The position numbers and the translations under genes are program-made. Shown here in pieces: positions 11,601 through 25,900 of a stretch of DNA of 64,000 bases. A model generated the notes under the pieces. It did no database searches and had not been told where the DNA came from. It saw only the letters and a list, made by a program, of their open reading frames with translations. The stretch covers positions 420,501 through 484,500 of the forward strand of contig OX439047.1 in NCBI GenBank assembly GCA_949317995.1. The letters are read 5' to 3'. Within the stretch, counting starts at the first letter, position 1, and each line of letters opens with the position of its first letter. The DNA comes from Acholoe squamosa (lineage: Eukaryota; Annelida; Polychaeta; Phyllodocida; Polynoidae).

Positions 11601-11800
11601 CACCACCACCAATACCACCACCACACTACTCCCAACCCTCACACACATTCCTTATTTGCATATTTTAATCCAGGCATAGGTTTACTCCATACTATAGCAA
11701 TGGGACAGGATTTTACATGGAGAGCGAGGAAGCACCACAATCAGAGCATATATTTAAGTATAGGTCCATTCCAAAGGCCATAGAGTTCATATATAATGAT

Positions 11801-12300
11801 CTTTTTTCCTTGGATCATGATAGGAATATGCACGGCATTACAGCATTGCTGTGTTTACTTTCCTGAAAGTATGTTATAGATTAATAAATTGCAAAACACA
11901 CAACATATGAAGGGCTTTTATATTCCGTATTAAAATAATATTTGTTCTGAAAATTTTGATCTAAGATCATATTAAAAATGTTGTAAATCAATTCTATACT
12001 TCTTAGAACATGATATGAATATGCACGGCATTACAGCTTTGCTGTGTTTACTTTGCCGAAAATATGGGATAAATTTCTAATCCGGGAAACGCACTGCAAT
12101 TTAACTGCTTTTAGAATTGATATTAAACTCAGAATTGATCGTCAAATTTAAATATGAAATCCTAATATCTTGATCATAGATGACAGATCCTAAATTCAAT
12201 CCTCTCAATTGCATCCTTAACACGGGCCTCTTGATCATAGATCTTAGATCCTAAATTTTCAATTGAATCCTTAACATAATCTCCTAACCATTGACCCCTT
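11801..12300. other. AT-rich stretch with short internal duplications
   Basis: Contains a direct duplication of about 50 bp (AATATGCACGGCATTACAGC at 11827 and 12017, offset about 190) and a second pair around GATCATAGATG / GATCATAGATC (12173, 12233). No credible gene. The right border coincides with the point where the minisatellite resumes. Confidence 0.7.
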
Positions 12301-13645
12301 GTATATATTGACTAATTGCTGACAGATTATGAGTAAATAGTGACATGTATTGATAATTGCTATAGCTAGTTTTATAGTTACTGAGTACTGGCATATATTG
12401 ATTAATTACTGACAAATAGTGAGTAATAACTAATATAGATTGACTAATTGCTGATAAATGGCGAGTAATTACTGACATATATTGACTAATATCTGAGAAA
12501 TTGTGAGTAGTTACTGACATATGTAGACTAATTACTAACATATATTGACTAAATACTGATAAAATGTAAGTAACTACTACCATGCATGACAGCTAAGGTC
12601 ATATTCATGGCGAGAATGACATTACACAATTTCACAGAGAAATGTGTCAGTGCCCGCGCATATGTGCACCACACATATCCTGAGGGGATGGGAAAGATGA
12701 GAAGTAGACCCTTTTAAGTGGGCTAGGGAAGCCCACTAAGTACTGACATATATTGACTAATTGCTGACAAATTGTGAGTAAATACTGATATATATGTTAT
12801 AGAGTGACTAAGTACTGACATATATTGATTAATTACTGACAGATAGTGAGTAATAACTAGTATATATTGACTTATTGCTGATAAATGGTGAGTAATTACT
12901 GACATATATTGACTAATATCTGACAAATTGTGAGTAGTTACTGACATATGTAGACTAATTACTAACATATATTGACTAAATACTGATAAAATGTAAGTAA
13001 CTACTACCATGCATGACTAATTGGTGACAAATAGTGAATAATTACTAACATATATTAACTAATTGCTGACAAATAGTCCATAGATACTGACATATTTTTA
13101 CAAATACCAGTCAAGGCAGGATGCACAATTGAATCAATGGCTATTTCTCTGTTATATATTGACTATTTGCTGACAGATTGTGAGTAAATACTGACATGTA
13201 TTGATAACTGCTGTTTTAGAGTGACTAAGTACTGAGTGAGTTAGTAATAGATGTTTAACGCCATTTTGACAGCTAAGGTCATATTCATGGCGAGAACGAC
13301 ATTACACAATTTCACAGAGGAATGTGTCAGTGCCCGTGCATATGTGCACCACACACATCCTGAGGGGATGGGAAAGATGAGAAGTAGACCCTTTTAAGTG
13401 GGCTAGGGAAGCCCACTAAGTACTGACATATATTGACTAATTGCTGACAAATTGTGAGTAAATACTGATATATATATGTTATAGAGTGACTAAGTACTGA
13501 CATATATTGATTAATTACTGACAAATAGTGAGTAAAAACTAATATATATTGACTAATTGCTGATAAATGGTGAGTATTTACTGACATATATTGACTAATA
13601 TCTGACAAATTGTGAGTAGTTACTGACATAGGTAGACTAAGTGTT
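12301..13645 (-). repeat. 21/42-bp minisatellite, inner left arm of copy B
   Basis: Minus-strand 42-bp units, including two copies of the ~170-bp interspersed block (12590-12737 and 13240-13417). The span around 12735-13020 is repeated in part at 13420-13650, so the arm grew by segmental duplication. From 13466 the sequence matches position 1 onward. Confidence 0.9.
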
Positions 13646-15147
13646 GTTATAAAATTAGGCAAAATAAAATTTTGGACTGGGATAAACTTTTGTCAAAACC
13701 CCAAACAGATGGTCGATTTATGGCAGTTTACCCAGCCGGACGCAGGACGCATTGACCGTGCGTTCCCGTCTTTAATTGGCTGACGGAGTGGCGTGATCCG
13801 TCACCCTCATGCATACTCGCTGTTTGATTGGCTGTTGGTAGTGGCCTGATCCAGTTTCTTCGCGCCAAAAGCCACGTGTTCGCTGGTACCGCTGGTATTG
13901 CTGCAGTAGCTGCAGCACCAGCAAAAGTGTTTACCGCGTCCCCGTCTTTAATTGGCTGACGGAGTGGACGGAGTGGCGTGATCTGTCACCCTGGTGCATA
14001 CTCACCATTTGATTGGCTGTTGGTAGTGGCCTGACCCAGTTTTTTCGCGCCAGAAGCCACGTGTTCGCTGGTACTGCTGCAGCACCAGCAAAAGTGCTGT
14101 TTGTTTACAATGCAGCGATGTGTCCGTTTTTGGCCCAAATGTGATGTTATTTGAAAGAAATCTTGCTTTATTGTCGCAGTACACATGGATTATTATCACA
14201 ACTCGTCCTTGTTTGCCGCATGGTACCGAGAAATTGCAGGAAATTGTTCAATTTGAACAAATCATGACACTGCCTGCTGCGCGGCCCCATTGGATTGGTG
14301 GTCCGAGGACAGGTCTGTATCATTCTTTCATGAATACCCTCAAAACATCGCTGTAGAGGCCAAAAATGCTGGGGAAAGGCCAAAAAGGCCTGAAGACAGA
14401 GAGACATCGTTGGGCGATAATAGGGTTCCGAGAGAAAAACGATTTTCCAGAGGAGTCCATAGCTGTTTGAATTTTTTTCCTACGACAATTTGGTGGAAAG
14501 TTATGGCCATTTTTGTGATGTCATAGCTTTAAAACATTGATAACTTTGTCCCCATTGTGCAGATCTGAAAATAAAGACCGCCATGACGTTCGCCAGCTCG
14601 AGCTACCCTTTATCTATAGGTCACACTATGGGAAACTCCTATTATTAAGGGAGATACGATTTATTTTGTAAAACTGCCAGTTCTTGGACCTCTCTGCCAG
14701 TGCCTGGACTGGCGTCTGCCCCCCCGTCCCAAAAAAGCCTATATTTCGATCCATTCCTTCCTCAAACTTGCCCTTTTTCGCCGGTGACACTTAAAACAGA
14801 TAGGTTTTGGCAGGAGGTAGGGCGCAGGTGGACCGGCCCAGGCCGAAAAGGCCGCTAGTTAAAAAAATTATTTCGCTTATTCTTTTCTGAAACAAATTTT
14901 TTAGGGGGGTATGTTCTTTAGGGGGACGAAACACCCCAGATTGATACCAAACATTCCATATCCATGCATATTATTTGCATAATTAGCATAATTATCCAGT
15001 ATCTTCATACTTTTCCATATGTATAGATGTGTGTCATTGCTCCCTTATAGAATTCATATGCTTGCAATAATACACTACTGACACCTATTTGGGGTTTTGA
15101 CAAAAAATTGTCCCAGTCCAAAATTTTATTTTGCTTAATTTCATAAC
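13646..15147. mobile_element. 1.5-kb core of inverted-repeat element, copy B
   Basis: Near-identical to the core at 181-1682 (offset 13465). I saw only isolated substitutions, such as GGGATTAAC versus GGGATAAAC near 13680 and GCAATTATAC versus GCAATAATAC near 15065. Same terminal inverted repeats, same short open frames and no transposase. Confidence 0.8.
13750..14105 (+). promoter_or_regulatory. Promoter-like module, copy B
   Basis: Same duplicated arrangement of CCAAT boxes, E2F-like sites (TTCGCGCC at 13859 and 14044) and E-boxes (CACGTG at 13873 and 14058) as at 285-640, with all motifs intact. Function is inferred from motif content only. Confidence 0.5.
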
Positions 15148-15299
15148 ACTTAGTCTAATATGTCAGTAACTACTCACAATTTGTCAGATATTAGTTAATA
15201 TATGTCAGTAATTACTCGCCATTTATCAGCAATTAGTCAATATATATTAGTAATTACTCACTATTTGTCAGTAATTAATCAATATATGTCAGTACTTAG

Positions 15300-15367
<68 letters not shown>

Positions 15368-16944
15368 CTATCAGCAATTATCAATACATGACACTATTTA
15401 CTCATAACCATAATTATCCAGTATCTTCGTACTTTTCCATATGTATAGATGTGTGTCATTGCTCCCTTATAGAATTCATATGCTTGCAATTATACACTAC
15501 TAACACCTATTTGGGGTTTTGACAAAAATTTGTCCCAGTCCAAAATTTTATTTTGCTTAATTTCATTACACTTAGTCTACATATGTCAGTAACTACTCAC
15601 AATTTGTCAGATATTAGTCAATATATGTCAGTAATTACTCGCCATTTATCAGCAATTAGTCAACATATATTAGTAATTACTCACTATTTGTCAGTAATTA
15701 ATCAATATATGTCAGTACTTAGTCACTATATATATATAGTGACTATCAGCAATTATCAATACATGACACTATTTACTCATAACCTGTCAGCAATTAGTCA
15801 ATATATAACAGAGAAATAGCCATTGATTCAATTGTGCATCCTGTCTTGACTGATATTTGTCAAAATATGTCAGTATCTATGGACTATTTGTCAGCAATTA
15901 GTTAATATATGTTAGTAATTGTTCACTATTCGTCAGCAATTAGTCAATACATGGTAGTAGTTACTTACATTTTATCAGTATTTAGTCAATATATGTTAGT
16001 AATTGCTCACTATTTGTCAGCAATTAGTCTATGTTAGTATTTGCTCACTATTTGTCAGCAATTATTCAATATATATTAGTAATTACTCACTATTTGTCAG
16101 CAAATAGTCAATATATATATATCAGTATTTACTCACAATTTGTCAGCAATTAGTCAATATATGACAGTATTTACTCACTATTTGTCAGCAATCAGTCAAT
16201 ATATGGCAGTACTTAGTCATTATATAACAACACTTAGTCCATATATGTCAGTAATTACTCAAAATTTGTCAGCAATTAGTCAATATATGTCAGTAATTAC
16301 TCGCAATTTGTCAGCAATTAGTCAATATGTCAGTATTTACTCACATTTTGTCGGCAATAAGTCAATGTACCGGTATGTCAGTACTTTGTTATTCCTACAC
16401 TGTAAAAAATGTGTGTTGAACTTACAGTGAGTGAGTAATAGATGTTTAACGCCATTTCGACAACTAAGGTCATATTCATGGCGAGAATTACATTACACAA
16501 TTTCACAGGGGAATGTGTCAGTGCCCGCGCATGTGTGCACCACACACATCCTGAGGGGATAGGAAAGAGGAGAAATAGACCCTTTTAAGTGGGCTAGGGA
16601 GGCCCGTTTTGAACTTACACTGTCTTGTTAAAATGTCAGTGCCTAATCATTATTTGTTGGCAATTAGTCAAAATATATCAGTAATTAGTCACTATTTGTC
16701 AGCAAATAGTCATAATATGTCAGTAATAGTCACTGTTTTTCAGCACTTAGTTAAAACATGTCAGTACTTAGTCACTATTTGTCAGCAATTAGCCAAAATA
16801 TATCACTACTTAGTCACTATTTGTCAGTAACTAATCAAAATATGTCAGTAGCTCCATACTATCACTGACCACTTGTCAATTGACAGTTGACATTTGACAT
16901 TGAAGCCTGTTCCTTAGGACTGAGTCCTTCACCTGTGACATTTT
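15148..16944 (+). repeat. 21/42-bp minisatellite, right arm of copy B, and junction
   Basis: Plus-strand counterpart of 1683-3479, including the same 420-bp duplication, the interspersed block (16430-16615) and the same unique junction into the 50-bp array. The TA run at 15304-15363 matches copy A in length. Confidence 0.9.
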
Positions 16945-19900
16945 ACATGGGTTAGATTGAAGGTAGAGTGTACAGGCCATGGGTAACAGTTATACATGGG
17001 TCAGATTGAAGGTAGAGTGGTACAGGCCATGTGTAAGAGTTATACATGGGTTAGATTGAAGGTAGAGTGGTACAGGCCATTGGTACCAGTTATACATGGG
17101 TCAGATTGAAGGTAGAGTGGTACAGGCCATGGGTACCAGTTATACATGGGTTAGATTGAAGGTAGAGTGGTACAGGCCATGGGTAAGAGTTATACATGGG
17201 TCAGATTGAAGGTAGAGTGGTACAGGCCATGTGTAAGAGTTATACATGGGTCAGATTGAAGGTAGAGTGTACAGGCCATGGGTACCAGTTATACATGGGT
17301 CAGATTGAAGGTAGAGTGGTACAGGCCATGTGTAAGAGTTATACATGGGTTAGATTGAAGGTAGAGTGGTACAGGCCATGGGTAAGAGTTATACATGGGT
17401 TAGATTGAAGGTAGAGTGGTACAGGCCATGGGTAAGAGTTATACATGGGTCAGATTGAAGGCAGAGTGGTACAGGCCATGGGTACCAGTTATACATGGGT
17501 CAGATTGAAGGTAGAGTGGTACAGGCCATGGGTAAGAGTTATACATGGGTCAGATTGAAGGTAGAGTGCTACAGGCTATGTGTAAGAGTTATACATGGGT
17601 CAGATTGAAGGTAGAGTGGTACAGGCCATGGGTACCAGTTATACATGGGTCAGATTGAAGGTAGAGTGGTACAGGCCATGGGTACCAGTTATACATGGGT
17701 TAGATTGAAGGTAGAGTGGTACAGGCCATGGGTAAGAGTTATACATGGGTTAGATTGAAGGTAGAGTGGTATAGGCCATGGGTAAGAGTTATACATGGGT
17801 CAGATTGAAGGTAGAGTGGAACAGGCCATGGGTACCAGTTATACATGGGTCAGATTGAAGGTAGAGTGGTACAGGCCATGGTTACCAGTTATACATGGGT
17901 CAGATTGAAGGTAGAGTGGTACAGGCCATGGGTACCAGTTATACATGGGTCAGATTGAAGGTAGAGTGGTACAGGCCATGTGTAAGAGTTATACATGGGT
18001 CAGATTGAAGGTAGAGTGGTACAGGCCATTGGTACCAGTTATACATGGGTCAGATTGAAGGTAGAGTGGTACAGGCCATGGGTACCAGTTATACATGGGT
18101 TAGATTGAAGGTAGAGTGGTACAGGCCATGGGTAAGAGTTATACATGGGTCAGATTGAAGGTAGAGTGGTACAGACCATGGGTACCAGTTATACATGGGT
18201 CAGATTGAAGGTAGAGTGGTACAGGCCATGGGTACCAGTTATACATGGGTCAGATTGAAGGTAGAGTGGTACAGGCCATGGGTAAGAGTTATACATGGGT
18301 CAGATTGAAGGTAGAGTGGTACAGGCCATGGGTACCAGTTATACATGGGTTAGATTGAAGGTAGAGTGGTACAGGCCATGGGTAAGAGTTATACATGGGT
18401 TAGATTGAAGGTAGAGTGGTACAGGCCATGGGTACCAGTTATACATGGGTCAGATTGAAGGTAGAGTGGTACAGGCCATGGGTAAGAGTTATACATGGGT
18501 CAGATTGAAGGTAGAGTGGTACAGGCCATGGGTACCAGTTATACATGGGTTAGATTGAAGGTAGAGTGGTACAGGCCATGGGTAAGAGTTTTACATGGGT
18601 TAGATTGAAGGTAGAGTGGAACAGGCCATGGGTACCAGTTATACATGGGTCAGATTGAAGGTAGAGTGGTACAGGCCATGGTTACCAGTTATACATGGGT
18701 CAGATTGAAGGTAGAGTGGTACAGGCCATGGGTACCAGTTATACATGGGTTAGATTGAAGGTAGAGTGGTACAGGCCATGTGTAAGAGTTATACATGGGT
18801 CAGATTGAAGGTAGAGTGGTACAGGCCATTGGTACCAGTTATACATGGGTCAGATTGAAGGTAGAGTGGTACAGGCCATGGGTACCAGTTATACATGGGT
18901 TAGATTGAAGGTAGAGTGGTACAGGCCATGGGTAAGAGTTATACATGGGTCAGATTGAAGGTAGAGTGGTACAGACCATGGGTACCAGTTATACATGGGT
19001 CAGATTGAAGGTAGAGTGGTACAGGCCATGGGTACCAGTTATACATGGGTCAGATTGAAGGTAGAGTGGTACAGGCCATGGGTAAGAGTTATACATGGGT
19101 CAGATTGAAGGTAGAGTGGTACAGGCCATGGGTACCAGTTATACATGGGTCAGATTGAAGGTAGAGTGGTACAGGCCATGGGTAAGAGTTATACATGGGT
19201 TAGATTGAAGGTAGAGTGGTACAGGCTATGTGTAAGAGTTATACATGGGTCAGATTGAAGGCAGAGTGGTACAGGCCATGGGTACCAGTTATACATGGGT
19301 CAGATTGAAGGTAGAGTGGTACAGGCCATGGGTAAGAGTTATACATGGGTCAGATTGAAGGTAGAGTGGTACAGGCTATGTGTAAGAGTTATACATGGGT
19401 CAGATTGAAGGTAGAGTGGTACAGGCCATGGGTAAGAGTTATACATGGGTTAGATTGAAGGTAGAGTGGTACAGGCCATGGGTACCAGTTATACATGGGT
19501 TAGATTGAAGGTAGACTGGTACAGGCCATGGGTAAGACTTATACATGGGTCAGATTGAAGGTAGAGTGGTACAGGCTATGTGTAAGAGTTATACATGGGT
19601 CAGATTGAAGGCAGAGTGGTACAGGCCATGGGTACCAGTTATACATGGGTTAGATTGAAGGTAGAGTGGTACAGGCCATGGGTACCAGTTATACATGGGT
19701 TAGATTGAAGGTAGAGTGGTACAGGCCATGGGTAAGAGTTATACATGGGTTAGATTGAAGGTAGAGTGGTACAGGCCATGGGTAAGAGTTATACATGGGT
19801 CAGATTGAAGGTAGAGTGGAACAGGCCTTGGGTACCAGTTATACATGGGTCAGATTGAAGGTAGAGTGGTACAGGCCATGGTTACCAGTTATACATGGGT

Positions 19901-22900
19901 CAGATTGAAGGTAGAGTGGTACAGGCCATGGGTACCAGTTATACATGGGTCAGATTGAAGGTAGAGTGGTACAGGCCATGTGTAAGAGTTATACATGGGT
20001 CAGATTGAAGGTAGAGTGGTACAGGCCATTGGTACCAGTTATACATGGGTCAGATTGAAGGTAGAGTGGTACAGGCCATGGGTACCAGTTATACATGGGT
20101 TGGATTGAAGGTAGAGTGGTACAGGCCATGGGTAAGAGTTATACATGGGTCAGATTGAAGGTAGAGTGGTACAGACCATGGGTACCAGTTATACATGGGT
20201 CAGATTGAAGGTAGAGTGGTACAGGCCATGGGTACCAGTTATACATGGGTCAGATTGAAGGTAGAGTGGTACAGGCCATGGGTAAGAGTTATACATGGGT
20301 CAGATTGAAGGTAGAGTGGTACAGGCCATGGGTACCAGTTATACATGGGTTAGATTGAAGGTAGAGTGGTACAGGCCATGGGTAAGTGTTATACATGGGT
20401 TAGATTGAAGGTAGAGTGGTACAGGCCATGGGTACCAGTTATACATGGATCAGATTGAAGGTAGAGTGGTACAGGCCATGGGTAAGAGTTATACATGGGT
20501 CAGATTGAAGGTAGAGTGGTACAGGCCATGGGTACCAGTTATACATGGGTTAGATTGAAGGTAGAGTGGTACAGGCCATGTGTAAGAGTTATACATGGGT
20601 CAGATTGAAGGTAGAGTGGTACAGGCCATTGGTACCAGTTATACATGGGTCAGATTGAAGGTAGAGTGGTACAGGCCATGGGTACCAGTTATACATGGGT
20701 TAGATTGAAGGTAGAGTGGTACAGGCCATGGGTAAGAGGTATACATGGGTCAGATTGAAGGTAGAGTGGTACAGACCATGGGTACCAGTTATACATGGGT
20801 CAGATTGAAGGTAGAGTGGTACAGGCCATGGGTACCAGTTATACATGGGTCAGATTGAAGGTAGAGTGGTACAGGCCATGGGTAAGAGTTATACATGGGT
20901 CAGATTGAAGGTAGAGTGGTACAGGCCATGGGTACCAGTTATACATGGGTCAGATTGAAGGTAGAGTGGTACAGGCCATGGGTAAGAGTTATACATGGGT
21001 CAGATTGAAGGCACAGTGGTACAGGCCATGGGTACCAGTTATACATGGGTTAGATTGAAGGTAGAGTGGTACAGGCTATGTGTAAGAGTTATACATGGGT
21101 CAGATTGAAGGCAGAGTGGTACAGGCCATGGGTACCAGTTATACATGGGTCAGATTGAAGGTAGAGTGGTACAGGCCATGGGTACCAGTTATACATGGGT
21201 CAGATTGAAGGTAGAGTGGTACAGGCCATGGGTACCAGTTATACATGGGTTAGATTGAAGGTGGAGTGGTACAGGCCATGGGTAAGAGTTATACATGGGT
21301 CAGATTGAAGGTAGAGTGGTACAGGCCATGGGTACCAGTTATACATGGGTTAGATTGAAGGTAGAGTGGTACAGGCCATGGGTACCAGTTATACATGGGT
21401 TAGATTGAAGGAAGAGTGGTACAGGCCATTTGTAAGAGTTATACATGGGTCAGATTGAAGGTAGAGTGGTACAGGCCATGGGTACCAGTTATACATGGGT
21501 CAGATTGAAGGTAGAGTGGTACAGGCCATGGGTACCAGTTATACATGGGTTAGATTGAAGGTAGAGTGGTACAGGCCATGGGTAAGAGTTATACATGGGT
21601 CAGATTGAAGGTAGAGTGGTACAGGCTATGTGTAAGAGTTATACATGGGTCAGATTGAAGGTAGAGTGGTACAGGCCATGGGTACCAGTTATACATGGGT
21701 TAGATTGAAGGTAGAGTGGTACAGGCCATGGGTAAGAGTTATACATGGGTCAGATTGAAGGTAGAGTGGTACAGGCTATGTGTAAGAGTTATACATGGGT
21801 CAGATTGAAGGTAGAGTGGTACAGGCCATGGGTACCAGTTATACATGGGTCAGATTGAAGGTAGAGTGGTACAGGCCATGGGAAAGAGTTATACATGGGT
21901 CAGATTGAAGGTAGAGTGGTACAGGCTATGTGTAAGAGTTATACATGGGTCAGATTGAAGGTAGCGTGGTACAGGCCATGGGTACCAGTTATACATGGGT
22001 TAGATTGAAGGTAGAGTGGTACAGGCCATGGGTACCAGTTATACATGGGTTAGATTGAAGGTAGAGTGGTACAGGCCATGGGTACCAGTTATACATGGGT
22101 CAGATTGAAGGTAGAGTGGTACAGGCCATGGGTACCAGTTATACATGGGTTAGATTGAAGTTAGAGTGGTACAGGCTATGTGTAAGAGTTATACATGGGT
22201 CAGATTGAAGGTAGAGTGGTACAGGCCATGGGTACCAGTTATACATGGGTTAGATTGAAGGTAGAGTGGTACAGGCCATGGGTACCAGTTATACATGGGT
22301 CAGATTGAAGGTAGAGTGGTACAGGCCATGGGTAAGAGTTATACATGGGTTAGATTGAAGGTAGAGTGGTACAGGCCATAGGTACCAGTTATACATGGGT
22401 CAGATTCAAGGTAGAGTGGTACAGGCTATGGGTAAGAGTTATACATGGGTCAGATTGAAGGTAGAGTGGTACAGGCCATGTGTAAGAGTTATACATGGGT
22501 CAGATTGAAGGTAGAGTGGTACAGGCCATGGGTAAGAGTTATACATGGGTTAGATTGAAGGTAGAGTGGTACAGGCCATGGGTACCAGTTATACATGGGT
22601 TAGATTGAAGGTAGAGTGGTACAGGCCATGGGTACCAGTTATACATGGGTTAGATTGAAGGTAGAGTGGTACAGGCCATGGGTACCAGTTATACATGGGT
22701 TAGATTGAAGGTAGTGTGGTACAGGCCATGGGTAAGAGTTATACATGGGTTAGATTGAAGGTAGAGTGGTACAGGCCATGGGTACCAGTTATACATGGGT
22801 TAGATTGAAGGTGGAGTGGCACAGGCCATGGGTAAGAGTTATACATGGGTTAGATTGAAGGTAGAGTGGTACAGGCCATGGGTACCAGTTATACATGGGT

Positions 22901-25900
22901 CAGATTGAAGGTAGAGTGGTACAGGCCATGGGTAAGAGTTATACATGGGTTAGATTGAAGGTAGAGTGGTACAGGCCATGGGTACCAGTTATACATGGGT
23001 CAGATTGAAGGTAGAGTGGTACAGGCCATGGGTAAGAGTTATACATGGGTTAGATTGAAGGTAGAGTGGTACAGGCCATGGGTAAGAGTTATACATGGGT
23101 TAGATTGAAGGTAGAGTGGTACAGGCCATGGGTAAGGGTTATACATGGGTCAGATTGAAGGTAGAGTGGTACAGGCCATGGGTAAGAGTTATACATGGGT
23201 TAGATTGAAGGTAGAGTGGTACAGGCCATGGGTACCAGTTATACATGGGTCAGATTGAAGGTAGAGTGGTACAGGCCATGGGTAAGAGTTATACATGGGT
23301 CAGATTGAAGGTAGAGTGTACAGGCCATGGGTACCAGTTATACATGGGTCAGATTGAAGGTAGAGTGGTACAGGCCATGGGTACCAGTTATACATGGGTT
23401 AGATTGAAGGTAGAGTGGTACAGGCCATTGGTACCAGTTATACATGGGTCAGATTGAAGGTAGAGTGGTACAGGCCATGGGTAAGAGTTATACATGGGTC
23501 AGATTGAAGGTAGAGTGTACAGGCCATGGGTACCAGTTATACATGGGTTAGATTGAAGGTAGAGTGGTACAGGCCATGGGTAAGGGTTATACATGGGTTA
23601 GATTGAAGGTAGACTGGTACAGGCCATGGGTACCAGTTATACATGGGTTAGATTGAAGGTAGAGTGGTACAGGCCATGGGTACCAGTTATACATGGGTCA
23701 GATTGAAGGTAGAGTGGTACAGGCCATGGGTACCAGTTATACATGGGTTAGATTGAAGGTAGAGTGGTACAGGCCATGGGTAAGAGTTATACATGGGTTA
23801 GATTGAAGGTAGAGTGGTACAGGCCATGGGTACCAGTTATACATGGGTTAGATTGAAGGTAGAGTGGTACAGGCCATGGGTAAGAGTTATACATGGGTTA
23901 GATTGAAGGTAGAGTGGTACAGGCCATGGGTAAGAGTTATACATGGGTCAGATTGAAGGTGGAGTGGTACAGGCCATGGGTAAGAGTTATACATGGGTTA
24001 GATTGAAGGTAGAGTGGTACAGGCCATGGTACCAGTTATACATGTGTCAGATTGAAGGTGGAGTGGTACAGGCCATGGGTACCAGTTATACATGGGTCAG
24101 ATTGAAGGTAGAGTGGTACAGGCCATGGGTAAGGGTTATACATGGGTTAGATTGAAGGTAGAGTGGTACAGGCCATGGGTAAGAGTTATACATGGGTTAG
24201 ATTGAAGGTAGACTGGTACAGGCCATGGGTAAGACTTATACATGGGTCAGATTGAAGGTAGAGTGTACAGGCCATAGGTACCAGTTATACATGGGTCAGA
24301 TTGAAGGTAGAGTGGTACAGGCCATGTGTAAGAGTTATACATGGGTTAGATTGAAGGTAGAGTGGTACAGGCCATGGGTGAGAGTTATACATGGGTTACA
24401 TTGAAGGTAGAGTGTACAGGCCATGGGTACCAGTTATACATGGGTCAGATTGAAGGTAGAGTGGTACAGGCCATGGGTAAGAGTTATACATGGGTCAGAT
24501 TGAAGGTAGAGTGGTACAGGCCATAGGTACCAGTTATACATGGGTCAGATTGAAGGTAGAGTGGTACAGGCCATGGGTACCAGTTATACATGGGTTAGAT
24601 TGAAGGTAGAGTGGTACAGGCCATGGGTAAGAGTTATACATGGGTCAGATTGAAGGTGGAGTGGTACAGGCCATGGGTACCAGTTATACATGGGTTAGAT
24701 TGAAGGTAGAGTGGTACAGGCCATGGGTACCAGTTATACATGGGTTAGATTGAAGGTAGAGTGGTACAGGCCATGGGTAAGAGTTATACATGGGTCAGAT
24801 TGAAGGTGGAGTGGTACAGGCCATGGGTACCAGTTATACATGGGTTAGATTGAAGGTAGAGTGGTACAGGCCATGGGTACCAGTTATACATGGGTTAGAT
24901 TGAAGGTAGAGTGGTACAGGCCATGGGTAAGAGTTATACATGGGTCAGATTGAAGGTGGAGTGGTACAGGCCATGGGTACCAGTTATACATGGGTTAGAT
25001 TGAAGGTAGAGTGGTACAGGCCATGGGTACCAGTTATACATGGGTCAGATTGAAGGTAGAGTGGTACAGGCCATGGGTACCAGTTATACATGGGTTAGAT
25101 TGAAGGTAGAGTGGTACAGGCCATGGGTAAGAGTTATACATGGGTCAGATTGAAGGTGGAGTGGTACAGGCCATGGGTACCAGTTATACATGGGTTAGAT
25201 TGAAGGTAGAGTGGTACAGGCCATGGGTAAGAGTTATACATGGGTCAGATTGAAGGTAGAGTGGTACAGGCCATGGGTACCAGTTATACATGGGTTAGAT
25301 TGAAGGTAGACTGGTACAGGCCATGGGTAAGACTTATACATGGGTCAGATTGAAGGTGGAGTGGTACAGGCCATGGGTAAGAGTTATACATGGGTTAGAT
25401 TGAAGTTAGAGTGGTACAGGCCATGGGTACCAGTTATACATGGGTCAGATTGAAGGTAGAGTGGTACAGGCCATGGGTAAGAGTTATACATGGGTTAGAT
25501 TGAAGGTAGACTGGTACAGGCCATGGGTAAGACTTATACATGGGTCAGATTGAAGGTAGAGTGGTACAGGCCATGGGTACCAGTTATACATGGGTTAGAT
25601 TGAAGGTAGAGTGGTACAGGCCATGGGTACCAGTTATACATGGGTTAGATTAAAGGTAGAGTGGTACAGGCCATGGGTAAGAGTTATACATGGGTCAGAT
25701 TGAAGGTAGAGTGGTACAGGCCATTGGTACCAGTTATACATGGGTTAGATTGAAGGTAGAGTGGTACAGGCCATGGGTACCAGTTATACATGGGTTAGAT
25801 TGAAGGTAGACTGGTACAGGCCATGGGTAAGACTTATACATGGGTCAGATTGAAGGTAGAGTGGTACAGGACATGGGTAAGAGTTATACATGGGTCAGAT

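Larger units (their letters stand above)
6991..12300. mobile_element. 5.3-kb insertion with long terminal inverted repeats and internal satellite arrays
   Basis: The left arm of copy B is split here: CTCTGTTAT at 6990 and TATATATTGAC at 12301 are adjacent in the uninterrupted copy at 13137-13155. Inside, about 7011-7180 and 11600-11800 are inverted repeats sharing GTGGTGCTTCCTCGCTCTCC, CCTGGATTAAAAT and a run of TGG/CCA triplets. Between them lie a 38-bp array, a 134-bp array and a nested 725-bp transposon. About 500 bp of AT-rich DNA follow the right inverted repeat, so either the element ends near 11800 with extra DNA attached or the whole 5.3 kb arrived together. No transposase is visible. 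Best read as a fold-back-like non-autonomous element. Confidence 0.65.
13466..17025 (+). repeat. Segmental duplication of 1-3560
   Basis: Every landmark from position 1 to about 3550 recurs at plus 13465 with very few substitutions and no length change, including the 60-bp TA run. The match ends a few units into the 50-bp array, where the unit order changes. Either a recent duplication or an assembly artefact. Confidence 0.93.

Noticed and set aside
8854..11679. Open frames of 70-80 codons in the 134-bp array
   Set aside because: Same peptide in shifted pieces from a tandem repeat; no splice or start logic and many frameshifted units.
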